Below are positions 27,228 through 35,991 of a stretch of 64,000 bases of DNA, in pieces. Every line of letters starts with the position of its first letter. Within the stretch, counting starts at the first letter, position 1. Under the pieces are notes generated by a model that saw only the letters and a program-made list of their open reading frames with translations, was not told the DNA's origin and did no database searches. The position numbers were made by a program, and so were the translations under genes. The DNA is from Desulfuromonadales bacterium (GTDB lineage: Bacteria; Desulfobacterota; JAENJC01): assembly GCA_919902985.1 (NCBI GenBank), contig CAKKSC010000005.1, positions 62,001-126,000 on the forward strand, given 5' to 3'.

Positions 27228-30200
27228 TCAGTCCGCAAACTCAACCCACGCGGACAAAGCAGGATAGTAAAGACCTTTCCTGATCTCCCTCTTCTCCCCG
27301 CCGGCCTTGAGGATTTCCGCATAAGTAGCAAGCTGTTTCCTGTACCTGCCCTTCTCCTCTTCAAGAAAGGCCTCAAGGTTCCCCCCCTCGTGGGTAGAGG
27401 TCTTATAGTCTATAATCCAGCGGATACCTTTATCAACAAAGGTCCGGTCTATTACTGCATGGATGACCTTCCCGTCAACCATGCCTGTTATTGCCAGTTC
27501 TGAAGAGCCTTCGGAGTGATTACCAAGAATCCACCCTCCCCTCTTATCCTTCAGCATCCTGTCTATGATCTCAACCCCTTTATCGGTATTCCTCATGGCC
27601 TCGACCCTGTTCAAACCAAGCTGGCGCAGCATGGATGTCATGCGCCCTCTTTCACTGTTTATTTTCTCAGCATTCCACTCCGTAAGACCTTCCCTAACTA
27701 TCCTGCAAAGGTATCTATGGACCACCGTCCCCAGATATTTTATTCCCTCTCCTGCCCAGTCAAAATCAGGTTCAGCGGATATGGAGGCAGTGTCAACCCC
27801 TGTGGCGTCTATTTGAACAGCCTTGGCTGACTCAGGAAAGGACATAGAAGAGGGAAGCCTCCTGAAGCGGAGATAAGTATTTCCCCCTCCCTTGACGGGA
27901 GGGGGCGAGGGGGAGGGGATTTTAGTGATAATGTGCTGAATGGACGAGAGGAGCGACCCCGATGAAGCTGTTATCTCCCCCTCCTTCGTTTCCTTGACCT
28001 CTCCAAACAGATAGAGCCTCTTCCTTGCCCTTGTAACTGCGACATATAAAACTCTTGTGCGCTCAAGCCCCTCCTTCAAACCATCAACACTATTCATATA
28101 TCTGTAAATAGAGCTTTCCATATCCCCTCCCCTGCTCCCCATCGGCGCCAGGAGGAGGTCTTCTCCCCTTTCCATCCAGAGGAGGAGCTTCTTGTCTCTC
28201 CCCCTTATGCCCTTGCCAAGCCCCGGTAGGATCACATGGTCAAATTCAAGCCCCTTTGCCTTGTGGATGGTCATTATCTCGACCTGCTTTCCGTCGCTTC
28301 CTGATGGACTGGCATAAAGAGATTCTATCCTCGTTTCAAGGCTGCTCATGGAACCTGCCTCGCCCCCTCTGCTGACAGAATCGAGCATATCAAAGAAGGC
28401 GTCTGCATCCTTCATGGCAGAGTCATCCACGCATGCAGGGCCACCCAGCTCTATCCACAACCCCTCCAGCAATTTTCTTGGAGAGACCCTTCCATTCAAT
28501 TCAAGGGCCTTCCTGAGTTTTTCAGTGACTGTTGAAAGGCGCATCTGCCCGTCTTCTGAAAGGGTCTTTATACGCTCAGTATCATTCATAAGCTTCCAGA
28601 CCGGGGTGTCGCTATCTCCGATGCACAGCTTATGAATATCGGAAAGGACCAGGCCGCACCACGGGGCACGGAGTATGGCAAGCCACGCAATCCTGTCGCA
28701 CGGATGCTTCAAGGCCTTCAGGAGGGAAAAGAGGTCATGGATGACAGGTCTGTCTATCAGCGGGTCTATCTCCTCAGACCTGAACTCTATACCTTCCCTC
28801 TTCAATCCCTTTATTATCTCACCGAGGTGGGGACGCGAGCGCACAAGTATGGCAACGCTCTCAGTCTCCCTGTCTATCCCTTTTATTATCTCAGCTATCT
28901 CCCCGGCCTCCCCTGCCTCATCTCTTTCCCTGAAAAGACGGATATCAACAGCCGTGCCCGCCAGGGGCGGATGCACAGGTTCGAAAGGGGCATAACTTAT
29001 GGCGCCTGTCAGACTCTCTTCCGTCTTCGGAAATGCATCCTGAAATGCCTCATTCACCCATTCTATGATCCTCTGCTGCGACCTGAAGTTGCTGCTTAAA
29101 GTCAACGGGTTCAGCCTGATATTATTTATCCCTTCGTTTCGCGCATCTATGAAAAGTCCAACTACCGCCTCCCTGAAAAGGTATATGGACTGCATGGGGT
29201 CTCCAACGATAAAGAGAGTCCTCCCGTCCTCCAACTCCCATCCCCTGGTAAGGGCCTTCATTAACTCAAGCTGGGTGCGGGAGCTGTCCTGATATTCGTC
29301 CACAAGTATATGCTGCACCCTGTAATCCAGCGAGAGCATCAGGTCTGTGGGGTTGTCGTCGGTCCCCAGAGCATTCAACGCAGCCATGGAAACGGCCTGG
29401 AAATCCACAGCCCCTTCCTCGCCAAAGACCTTTATAAGCTGTCTTTCCGCCACCGGAAGGAGATGAAGGAGCGCATCAAGTATCTCCCACTCCTCTTCTT
29501 CATATCCAGAAACGGGAAGAGTGACCATGACTGAGAGCGCTGCGCGGAGTGGCTCGTTATCCGCCAGTGTAGTGAGAAGGGCCTGAAACATTTCCTTGTT
29601 CTTTATCGCCTCATCCGTCTTATCGGCTGGGAAACCGGACTTCTTGTTTATGCCACCCGGCTTCCTCCACTCACCTTCCTTTGTCAGAAGCAGTTCTGCT
29701 ATTCCCTGCCATGTAGGAAGATAGTCCGCAACCACGTCCGGCAGTTTATAGAGAGCCGCTAATCCAGTTACTGGCGAGCCCTTAGCCTCATTTAAGAGAT
29801 TGGAGGCTGCGTATCTTGCTGATGCTGTCAGGTCATCAACAAGGTGTTCAGGTAATCTCTCTCTGACCCTTTTCAGGGAATCCTCAATAAGATTCTTTAC
29901 AGAAGCCTCCAACATCCCTCTGAACTCATCATCACCACTATCCCTGTGAATATGCCTCAGCCACTGCTCCCTCTTCTGAAGCATTATAACAAGCCGCTCT
30001 TCCAGCCCCTGGACGGAGCTGTCCAGATGCCTCAGCGCCTTACGCACAGAATCCCCGGTCTTACCCTCTTCCTCGACCATCAGGATTGTCCGCCTTGCCG
30101 CCTCCCTGTAAAGCTCATCAGGGACCTCTGTTATTGACGGCTGTCTGCCGAGGAGCGAAAGGATGGGCAACTGCCTTGTAAGGGAGGAGCAGAGGGAGTC

Positions 30201-30572
30201 TATGGTCTGCACCTTCAACCTACCTGGATTCTCCAGGAGGTTCCACCCCATTTCGGAATCTCTTTTCAAAGCCATTTTGGCCAGCTCACAGCTCTTCTTT
30301 TCATGGGGTTTGGCAGACCCCGGCGGCTGATTTTTTGCCTTCAGAAGCGCCTGTACAATGCGGCTCTGCATCTCGCCGGCGGCCTTTCTGGTGAATGTCA
30401 GGGCCAGTATCTGCTCAGGTCTTTCAACTGTTGCGAGCAGCCTAAGGAACCTCTGCATCAAAAGCTCAGTCTTCCCGGAACCGGCAGGGGCCTGGACAAT
30501 GAAAGACCTGGAAGGGTCAAGGGCCTCTTCCCGCTCTTTCAGATCGGGGATATTGCTAACAGCTTCAGTCAT
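27228..30572 (-). CDS. AddA-like helicase-nuclease (UvrD/RecB type)
   Basis: The 1114-residue protein is a superfamily 1A helicase with a C-terminal RecB-type nuclease, acting on double-strand ends with an AddB partner. Helicase motifs are clear: Walker A APAGSGKTEL, motif II VDEYQDSSRTQLEL, motif III GDPMQSIYLFREA, motif V MTIHKAKGLEFDHV and motif VI YVAVTRARKRLYL. The nuclease end has GTVVHRYLCRI, then HAVIDRTFVDKGIRWIIDYKTS with the D-x-K core. A stretch at about residues 883-897 (PSPSPPPVKGGGN) is encoded by a C/G-rich palindromic repeat and looks like an in-frame insertion. The AddB-like partner is 2.7 kb upstream, beyond a ZIP gene and two toxin-antitoxin modules. Confidence 0.9.
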   Translation of the reverse strand: MTEAVSNIPDLKEREEALDPSRSFIVQAPAGSGKTELLMQRFLRLLATVERPEQILALTFTRKAAGEMQSRIVQALLKAKNQPPGSAKPHEKKSCELAKMALKRDSEMGWNLLENPGRLKVQTIDSLCSSLTRQLPILSLLGRQPSITEVPDELYREAARRTILMVEEEGKTGDSVRKALRHLDSSVQGLEERLVIMLQKREQWLRHIHRDSGDDEFRGMLEASVKNLIEDSLKRVRERLPEHLVDDLTASARYAASNLLNEAKGSPVTGLAALYKLPDVVADYLPTWQGIAELLLTKEGEWRKPGGINKKSGFPADKTDEAIKNKEMFQALLTTLADNEPLRAALSVMVTLPVSGYEEEEWEILDALLHLLPVAERQLIKVFGEEGAVDFQAVSMAALNALGTDDNPTDLMLSLDYRVQHILVDEYQDSSRTQLELMKALTRGWELEDGRTLFIVGDPMQSIYLFREAVVGLFIDARNEGINNIRLNPLTLSSNFRSQQRIIEWVNEAFQDAFPKTEESLTGAISYAPFEPVHPPLAGTAVDIRLFRERDEAGEAGEIAEIIKGIDRETESVAILVRSRPHLGEIIKGLKREGIEFRSEEIDPLIDRPVIHDLFSLLKALKHPCDRIAWLAILRAPWCGLVLSDIHKLCIGDSDTPVWKLMNDTERIKTLSEDGQMRLSTVTEKLRKALELNGRVSPRKLLEGLWIELGGPACVDDSAMKDADAFFDMLDSVSRGGEAGSMSSLETRIESLYASPSGSDGKQVEIMTIHKAKGLEFDHVILPGLGKGIRGRDKKLLLWMERGEDLLLAPMGSRGGDMESSIYRYMNSVDGLKEGLERTRVLYVAVTRARKRLYLFGEVKETKEGEITASSGSLLSSIQHIITKIPSPSPPPVKGGGNTYLRFRRLPSSMSFPESAKAVQIDATGVDTASISAEPDFDWAGEGIKYLGTVVHRYLCRIVREGLTEWNAEKINSERGRMTSMLRQLGLNRVEAMRNTDKGVEIIDRMLKDKRGGWILGNHSEGSSELAITGMVDGKVIHAVIDRTFVDKGIRWIIDYKTSTHEGGNLEAFLEEEKGRYRKQLATYAEILKAGGEKREIRKGLYYPALSAWVEFAD
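27883..27922. repeat. C/G-rich palindrome inside the addA-like gene
   Basis: A nine-base stem CCCCCTCCC/GGGAGGGGG closes over TTGAC, followed by CGAGGGGGAGGGGA. The core CCCCTCCCTTGACGGGAGGG is repeated exactly at 62865 in an intergenic element. Here it is translated as PSPSPPPVKGGGN within the helicase-nuclease. Confidence 0.85.
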
Positions 30573-30700
30573 AATATTTCCTATAAACCGGTTCTATTGT
30601 AGCAATACAGTAAAGGCAAATCTACTGCCCTTTTGTTATCGGTAATATTTGCATACTACTGTGACTCTTGCAAAACTCATTTTTATTGGAGTTTTATCCC

Positions 30701-30730
30701 TTGACCTATTGCATGCTATCGATATATATT
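30701..30730 (+). promoter_or_regulatory. Possible promoter of the ZIP gene
   Basis: TTGACC at 30701 and TATATT at 30725 are 18 bases apart, 17 bases before the ATG of the ZIP transporter. GAGGGAG at 30735 is the ribosome site. Confidence 0.5.
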
Positions 30731-30746
30731 TTTTGAGGGAGCAGCC

Positions 30747-31562
30747 ATGAAAACAGAATGGATTCAACACACTGATCCAATACTCTTAGCTCTTTATGCA
30801 ACGCTTTTTACATGGGGTGTTACGGCGTCAGGCGCCTCAATGGTTTTCTTCTTTAAGAGCATAAACAAAAGGGTGTTGAATGCCATGCTTGGTTTTGCCG
30901 CCGGCGTGATGATTGCCGCAAGTTTCTGGTCTTTATTGCAGCCAGCAATAGAGATGGAAGAGGCAAGTGGTGGAGTTCCCTGGATACCTGCTGTTGTGGG
31001 CTTTCTTAGTGGTGGTCTTTTTTTATTTATTATTGATAAAACACTGCCACATCTGCACATGGGGCTCGAAATAGATAAAGCTGAAGGCAGAAAAACAGGT
31101 TGGCAAAGGAGTGTACTGCTGGTTTTGGCAATAACAATACACAACATCCCGGAAGGACTGGCTGTGGGTGTTGCATTTGGGGCATTAGCTGGAAACGCGA
31201 CCCCTGAAGCCATTGGCGGGGCAATTGCGCTTGCATTTGGGATTGGGCTGCAAAATTTCCCGGAGGGAGCTGCGGTCTCAATTCCTTTAAGGCGTGAACG
31301 ATTTTCAAGATTAAAGGCATTTTGGTATGGACAGTTATCTGGAATTGTTGAGCCTATAGCAGGCGTATTGGGGGCAATATTAGTGTTGATGATAAAACCT
31401 TTGTTGCCCTATGCCCTTTCATTTGCGGCTGGTGCAATGATATTTGTAGTTATAGAGGAGCTTATTCCTGAGTCCCAAATGGGAAATGAAACTGATATTT
31501 CAACCATCGGGGCCATGATAGGGTTTGCGGTTATGATGCTTCTTGATGTCTCTTTAGGGTAG
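30747..31562 (+). CDS. ZIP-family (GufA type) metal transporter
   Basis: This 271-residue inner-membrane protein has about eight hydrophobic helices. The two metal-binding helices carry TIHNIPEGLAVGVAFG and GLQNFPEGAAVSIPL, the hallmark of GufA-type ZIP carriers that move zinc or other divalent ions into the cytoplasm. A loop with LPHLHMGLEID between the early helices could bind metal. It sits with toxin-antitoxin genes between the addA- and addB-like genes on the opposite strand, and has its own probable promoter, suggesting it came in as part of an insertion. Confidence 0.9.
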   Translation: MKTEWIQHTDPILLALYATLFTWGVTASGASMVFFFKSINKRVLNAMLGFAAGVMIAASFWSLLQPAIEMEEASGGVPWIPAVVGFLSGGLFLFIIDKTLPHLHMGLEIDKAEGRKTGWQRSVLLVLAITIHNIPEGLAVGVAFGALAGNATPEAIGGAIALAFGIGLQNFPEGAAVSIPLRRERFSRLKAFWYGQLSGIVEPIAGVLGAILVLMIKPLLPYALSFAAGAMIFVVIEELIPESQMGNETDISTIGAMIGFAVMMLLDVSLG

Positions 31563-31616
31563 GTTGATAGGTGATTTTGTGATATGATAAACTTCATTTG
31601 AAAGGAGGACAGCATA

Positions 31617-31865
31617 ATGGATATTGAGTGGAAAAAATACGTACATTCCGACCCGGAAGTTCTGGTCGGAAAGCCAGTGGTAAAGGGATCACGCCTGTCT
31701 GTAGAGTTCATATTGGGACTCTTCTCTGAGGGCTGGACGGAAAAGCAGGTACTTGAAAACTACCCCACATTGACTACCGAAAGCCTGCGGGCAGTCTTTG
31801 CCTTTACTACAGATTGCATGCGTGAAGAATCGCTATACACAATTCCGGCAGAGGCAGCAGCCTGA
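31617..31865 (+). CDS. DUF433 antitoxin
   Basis: The 82-residue protein has the DUF433 winged-helix pattern: HSDPEVLVGKPVVKGSRLSVEFILGLFSEGWTEKQVLENYPTLTTESLRAVFAFTTD. Such proteins are antitoxins paired with DUF5615 PIN-like toxins and probably bind their own promoter. Its TGA overlaps the ATG of the following toxin gene. GGAGG lies ten bases before its ATG. Confidence 0.85.
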   Translation: MDIEWKKYVHSDPEVLVGKPVVKGSRLSVEFILGLFSEGWTEKQVLENYPTLTTESLRAVFAFTTDCMREESLYTIPAEAAA

Positions 31866-32220
31866 TGGACTTACTGGCAAACGAGAATTTCCCGGTCTTC
31901 AGTATTAAGCTTTTGCGCAATGCCGGTCATAATATTATAAGCGTGATCGAGGAGACGCCAGTGCGAAAGACGAAGCTGTTTTGAAAAGAGCCCATGATGA
32001 AAACCGCACTGTTTTAACCTTTGACCGAGATTACGGGGAGTTGATTTATCGCCATAAATCGCTTACGCCTGCCGGCATTGTATATTTCCGTTTCAATCCC
32101 GCAAGACCGGAAGAACCAGCAGAAATCTTATTGAATGCTCTTGAAAAGGGAAAAGTTTCGATATCGGGAAGGTTTACCGTCATAGAAAGGGACAGAATAC
32201 GCCAAAGAACACTAAGGTAG
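31865..32220 (+). pseudogene. DUF5615 PIN-like toxin, frameshifted
   Basis: The frame starts MDLLANENFPVFSIKLLRNAGHNIISVIEE and stops at 31983. The remaining part continues in another frame as DEAVLKRAHDENRTVLTFDRDYGELIYRHKSLTPAGIVYFRF to 32220. Together they make a full DUF5615 toxin with the acidic residues in ADENFP-like (here ANENFP) and LTFDRDYGE. A one-base indel near 31950 (EETP/DASAKDEAV) accounts for the break. The first acidic residue is Asn here, which may itself reduce activity. The toxin is probably dead, unless the shift is a sequencing error. Confidence 0.8.
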
Positions 32221-32310
32221 GGGCTGAAACTTCCGATAACAACAGCGTAAGCCCTCAGTCTTGAAAATCACTATACGAGCATCTACACTACGCCTCTTCT
32301 ATATCAGTTT

Positions 32311-32379
32311 GTAGGTTGGGTTAAGCGCTGCGCAACCCAACGACCTTTGTTGGGTTTCACTCCGTTCAACCCAACCTAC
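32311..32379. repeat. GTAGGTTGGGTT...AACCCAACCTAC palindromic repeat
   Basis: The outer arms GTAGGTTGGGTT and AACCCAACCTAC are perfect inverted repeats. Inside lie a GCGCTGCGCAACCCAAC segment and a second GTTGGGTT. This is a well-known kind of interspersed intergenic repeat, typically read as VGWVERSETQ in one frame. It sits in the non-coding gap after the broken toxin gene. Confidence 0.8.
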
Positions 32380-32617
32380 CAGACTACCTGAATCATCTCT
32401 ACGTCTTGCTGCGTCCCGTTGTGCAACAGTTCTAAATTTTTCCGGAAGCTCGAAAGTCACTGTAGCTCCCAGTGGCACTGAGGGTTTAGTGTCTGGATTT
32501 AGCTTAATAACCGGGTCTACATTTTTGAAAATGCATAGCGAAAGCCAGTTACGTGGTTGGATAACAAAGTTCGTGCATAGCAGATTTCTTGACAACATCC
32601 CATACCCCTCCGTGCTA
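32380..32617. other. Gap with no convincing gene
   Basis: The 397-base interval 32221-32617 holds the palindromic repeat described separately and little else. A minus-strand frame with the segment DTKPSVPLGATVTFELPEKF crosses it, but it runs into the repeat and has no recognisable family, so it may only be a gene remnant. Confidence 0.4.
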
Positions 32618-32905
32618 TCAGGCCCCCTCTTCTCTGCTGTGCCGGACTCCTATAACGTAGACGCTACCGCTCTCTATCTGGTAACGAAGCACATAGTTCC
32701 CGGCCCCAAATGGAATAATCAGATCATGATAATCCGGCATCTCTTCGACAGGGTGGGCTATATTCGGGTATCCCTCCAATATCTTTGCGCCGCTTTGGAT
32801 GGCCTTGGCAGCCCGGATTGCGGCCTCCCTGTTATGTGGTTCGATAAACTCACGCAACCTGACAACATCCTCTACCGCTCCGTCGAGCCATACTACTTTT
32901 CGCAT
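32618..32905 (-). CDS. ParE/RelE-type toxin
   Basis: The 95-residue protein fits the ParE/RelE toxin fold: two N-terminal helices (DVVRLREFIEPHNREAAIRAAKAIQSGAKILEGYPNI) and a beta sheet with DYHDLIIPFGAGNYVLRYQIESGSVYVIGVRHSRE. The closing VRHSRE motif is characteristic. It follows an RHH antitoxin with a 13-base overlap. ParE members poison gyrase and RelE members cut mRNA; the sequence does not decide. Confidence 0.85.
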   Translation of the reverse strand: MRKVVWLDGAVEDVVRLREFIEPHNREAAIRAAKAIQSGAKILEGYPNIAHPVEEMPDYHDLIIPFGAGNYVLRYQIESGSVYVIGVRHSREEGA

Positions 32906-33180
32906 AATGGCCGCCCGGTTTCTTTATCCGTGCCCCATGTATCCAGCCATGCAATCATTGCCTCATTGCTGACATGTTTGCCGTCCTTCTGATAGGCCCT
33001 CCACCGCTCAATCGTGTCCTGTCGCAGCTTTTCCGCAGCCTCCTCCCTCTCCACATACATCTTTATTGCCTCCTTCATTATCCAGTGGGGAGAACGGTGC
33101 TTGGCTTCTCCCAGCTTCTTGAGCCGTCCCTTTAATTCATGGTCAAGCTTTACTCCTAATGGCTTTGTTTGGCTTTGCAT
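32893..33180 (-). CDS. RHH (CopG-like) antitoxin
   Basis: The 95-residue protein begins with a ribbon-helix-helix pattern (KPLGVKLDHELKGRLKKLGEAKHRSPHWIMKEAIKMYVEREE), followed by a toxin-binding tail rich in Trp and charged residues. It overlaps the ParE-like toxin and should repress their shared promoter in the short gap before the addB-like gene. Confidence 0.85.
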   Translation of the reverse strand: MQSQTKPLGVKLDHELKGRLKKLGEAKHRSPHWIMKEAIKMYVEREEAAEKLRQDTIERWRAYQKDGKHVSNEAMIAWLDTWGTDKETGRPLCEK

Positions 33181-33287
33181 AATACAACCTCCGCAAAAGG
33201 TATTACCAAGTATTACTTATTGTTACCATATATAGTGTCGAAGTCAACTTAAAAAATCTTATTTTTCCTAAAGAGAAGCAGGGACTG

Positions 33288-35954
33288 TCACTCCTCATCA
33301 TGTCCCGTCTCCGCCTCAAATATCCTGCATAAGCCTTTTAAATCGCAGTAGTCACAAGCCTTCTCAATAGGCTCCACCCCATTCTTCCCTTCCAGAAACT
33401 GCCTCGCAAGGCCATTTACTACCACTTTCCAAGACTCAGTCAGCCCATCCCACGTATTTATTCCCTGAAGCTTCTCCCGCAGCTTTACGTCCTTTTCAAA
33501 TGAAACAACCTTTGGGAGGATGTCATCCTCTTTTGATATCCCTATAAAGCCGCATTCCCCCGGCTTTACCTTTGCAAAAGATATTGCGTCAAAGGAGTCA
33601 ATAAGGTTATAGACCAGCAGTTGCGGCTCTTTCGGCCTCTCAGAGAGCCAGTCGTTCTTGCTGCAATCACCAGTCTTGTAATCTATTATTATCTTTTTAC
33701 CATCATTCACACTGTCTATACGGTCAAGGCGCGTCTTTATCGTGAGCCCTTCAATGGCAATATCAGTCTGATATTCGGTCTTCTCTACAGTGAAGTCACC
33801 CCTCTTTGATTCAACCCCATCTATCCACTCCCTAAGTAAACTCGCAACCCGTTCCTTTTCCAGTTCAAGATACCTTTTTGAAAGAGGTTCTATATGATAA
33901 AACCTTTTGAATGCCTCTGTGACAGACTCTGTTATATATCTGTCCAGTTCATTATTAGCAATTATTGTCTTAAGTCCGGCTGAGCCCCCTACCCTGTCCC
34001 AGAACGCCTTTAGCGCTGCATGTACGATGCTTCCCCGATTCTGGAGCGAGAGGCCAAGGCCTGGGGTATCCATTCCATATGCATCAAGCCTGTGGATGGC
34101 AAAGGCACGAAAAGGGCACCATGACTGGTCTTTGATTATAGATGTGCCGCCTTTAACCATTCCCAGCTCTCCCTCACCGGGCGGAATATCGGCATCGGTC
34201 GGCATATCCTCAACTGCTGACTCAGAATGTACGGCGTCCTTTATGCGGCTGCTCTCGCTTATAAAACCACCTGCATTCTCCTTTTTCAAAGAGTCAAATA
34301 GGGGACTGATAAACACCTCTTTCTTGTCCAGCACCTTCGGGAAACTCACCTCAAAGAGATTGGAGCTGTTAAAGATTTTATTCAGGAGGCTCTTTGAAAA
34401 TGCAAGCTCCCTCTCAGGGGTTGAATGCGGGAGGTTATGCCTCTTCTGGACAAAGAGCGGGATGAACGGATTAGGAGAAGGTTGGGCAGGGAAGGCGTCG
34501 CTGTGGGCGCCAAGAATCCAGATATGGTCAAAACAGAGGCCCGATGATTCGAGGAGACCCATCACCTGTATGGGACACTCATCAGACTCGGGCTGGTGGA
34601 TGGTGTCACCGGCCATCTTTGTCAGGTAAGAGATCGCCTCAGACCTGTTTATCTGCCCCAGAAGATCATCCAACGATGCAAGGCCTTCAAGGAGCCCGTT
34701 CCATCCCTTTAATACCTGGTATTCGCTGCTGGATAACTTAAATCTCTTCGAGGGGAATTCGATATTTTTTAGCAGGATGCTTAGGTTCTCGGACCAACGG
34801 CTCGGCAGATCTCTCTTCCTGCTCTCGCCCAGTGCCTTAAGCCAGTTATCCAGGAGCTTCCTGAACCCGGAAAGAGAATTCATCTTATTCCGGTCAATTA
34901 TCCTGCCAATCCCTGCCAGGCTGACGATAAACCGGCCCTCCTTCTTCAGGATCGCATCCAACCTCGCCAGGGAAAGATACTCCTCATCGCTTCCGGCAAA
35001 ATAGGGTGAAAGGAGCACAGCGCTTATCTTGTTGATGTCAACAGACTCTTCTCCAATGGAGAGTATCTCGAGAGCCGACTTTACAAGAGGTTCCTCGGAA
35101 AGGGGAGAGCCGAGGGATATGTTGAATACATCCTTAGTATCCTTCCACGGGAAAAGGGCATCAGGGTTCAGTTCTGAGGTAAACTCCCGCCTTATGATCT
35201 TTTTGTACCTCTCAAGATCAGGGACTATAAACCCGATCCTCATACCTGGGCGCCAGGTCTTCCTGGCCCACCTCGCCGCCTGGATCACCTCTTCAACCTC
35301 GTCTGGATATTCCCTGACAGAAACAGGTTTTAGATTATCTTGATGCTCAGGCCAGAATTCGACCCTTCCTCCAGCACCTTCTATAACCTTAATTAGTGAC
35401 GCAATCCGCGGGGATATCTCATCAAACCCTGCAAACACTATCCTGTCAGGAACAACTATACTCCTGCGTCTTATAAGTTCCGTCACCATGCCGGGCAGAG
35501 AGGCCTGCTCTACGAAACCAAGACGGTCAACCTCTTTTTCGTATACCTCTGCCAATCTCTTCAGGACCTTTGCCTCTTCTGTAAGGTAAATATCATCAGG
35601 AAGGGTGATGCGGTATTCCCGGATCATCGTATATGTATCATATGCGGTCTTAGCAAACCCGCTGTTCATGATGATATCTTTAGACAAGAACCTGTCTCCT
35701 GATACAACCCTCTCCCATAACGCCTGAGCCCTTGCCCTTGACAAAACCGGCCTGTCAGGCCAGCTCTCGTTCCACAGGCTCTCAACCCATGAGAATAGAG
35801 GTATGACGACAGGGGTTGGCCACGTTGCAGCTCCATTCACCTGCATCTCCGAGTCAAAGCGGGCACGCAGATAACGGGAGAGACGGGTGTTTACGGTAAG
35901 GACTGGGACACCTGCCTTAATAATTGCTATGATATCTTTCTCTTTGTCATTCAT
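33288..35954 (-). CDS. AddB-like nuclease of a double-strand break repair complex
   Basis: The 888-residue protein resembles AddB and related PD-(D/E)XK repair proteins. It begins PVLTVNTRLSRYLRARFD with no intact Walker A, has a degenerate helicase body (IMGLLESSGLCFDHIWILGAHSDAFP), and ends with an iron-sulfur nuclease. The first cluster Cys is in DQSWCPFRAFAIHRL, the catalytic core in LTIKTRLDRIDS...KKIIIDYKTGDC, and CDYCDLKGLC supplies the other three. It should pair with the AddA-like protein encoded downstream on the same strand. The unit is interrupted by the ZIP and toxin-antitoxin genes. lpxC lies 37 bases upstream. Confidence 0.88.
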   Translation of the reverse strand: MNDKEKDIIAIIKAGVPVLTVNTRLSRYLRARFDSEMQVNGAATWPTPVVIPLFSWVESLWNESWPDRPVLSRARAQALWERVVSGDRFLSKDIIMNSGFAKTAYDTYTMIREYRITLPDDIYLTEEAKVLKRLAEVYEKEVDRLGFVEQASLPGMVTELIRRRSIVVPDRIVFAGFDEISPRIASLIKVIEGAGGRVEFWPEHQDNLKPVSVREYPDEVEEVIQAARWARKTWRPGMRIGFIVPDLERYKKIIRREFTSELNPDALFPWKDTKDVFNISLGSPLSEEPLVKSALEILSIGEESVDINKISAVLLSPYFAGSDEEYLSLARLDAILKKEGRFIVSLAGIGRIIDRNKMNSLSGFRKLLDNWLKALGESRKRDLPSRWSENLSILLKNIEFPSKRFKLSSSEYQVLKGWNGLLEGLASLDDLLGQINRSEAISYLTKMAGDTIHQPESDECPIQVMGLLESSGLCFDHIWILGAHSDAFPAQPSPNPFIPLFVQKRHNLPHSTPERELAFSKSLLNKIFNSSNLFEVSFPKVLDKKEVFISPLFDSLKKENAGGFISESSRIKDAVHSESAVEDMPTDADIPPGEGELGMVKGGTSIIKDQSWCPFRAFAIHRLDAYGMDTPGLGLSLQNRGSIVHAALKAFWDRVGGSAGLKTIIANNELDRYITESVTEAFKRFYHIEPLSKRYLELEKERVASLLREWIDGVESKRGDFTVEKTEYQTDIAIEGLTIKTRLDRIDSVNDGKKIIIDYKTGDCSKNDWLSERPKEPQLLVYNLIDSFDAISFAKVKPGECGFIGISKEDDILPKVVSFEKDVKLREKLQGINTWDGLTESWKVVVNGLARQFLEGKNGVEPIEKACDYCDLKGLCRIFEAETGHDEE

Positions 35955-35991
35955 AGGGGGATTTTAAAGACATCGGGTAAAAGGCTAAGTC

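Noticed and set aside
30661..30690. CTCTTGCAAAACTCA near the ZIP gene resembling the inverted repeat at 24397
   Set aside because: Only about 11 bases match (CTCTTGCAAAA), too little to call a second element end.
32299..32598. Minus-strand open frame of 99 codons after the ParE toxin
   Set aside because: Half of it is the palindromic GTAGGTTGGGTT repeat (VGWVERSETQQ), and the rest matches no family I know; at most a remnant.
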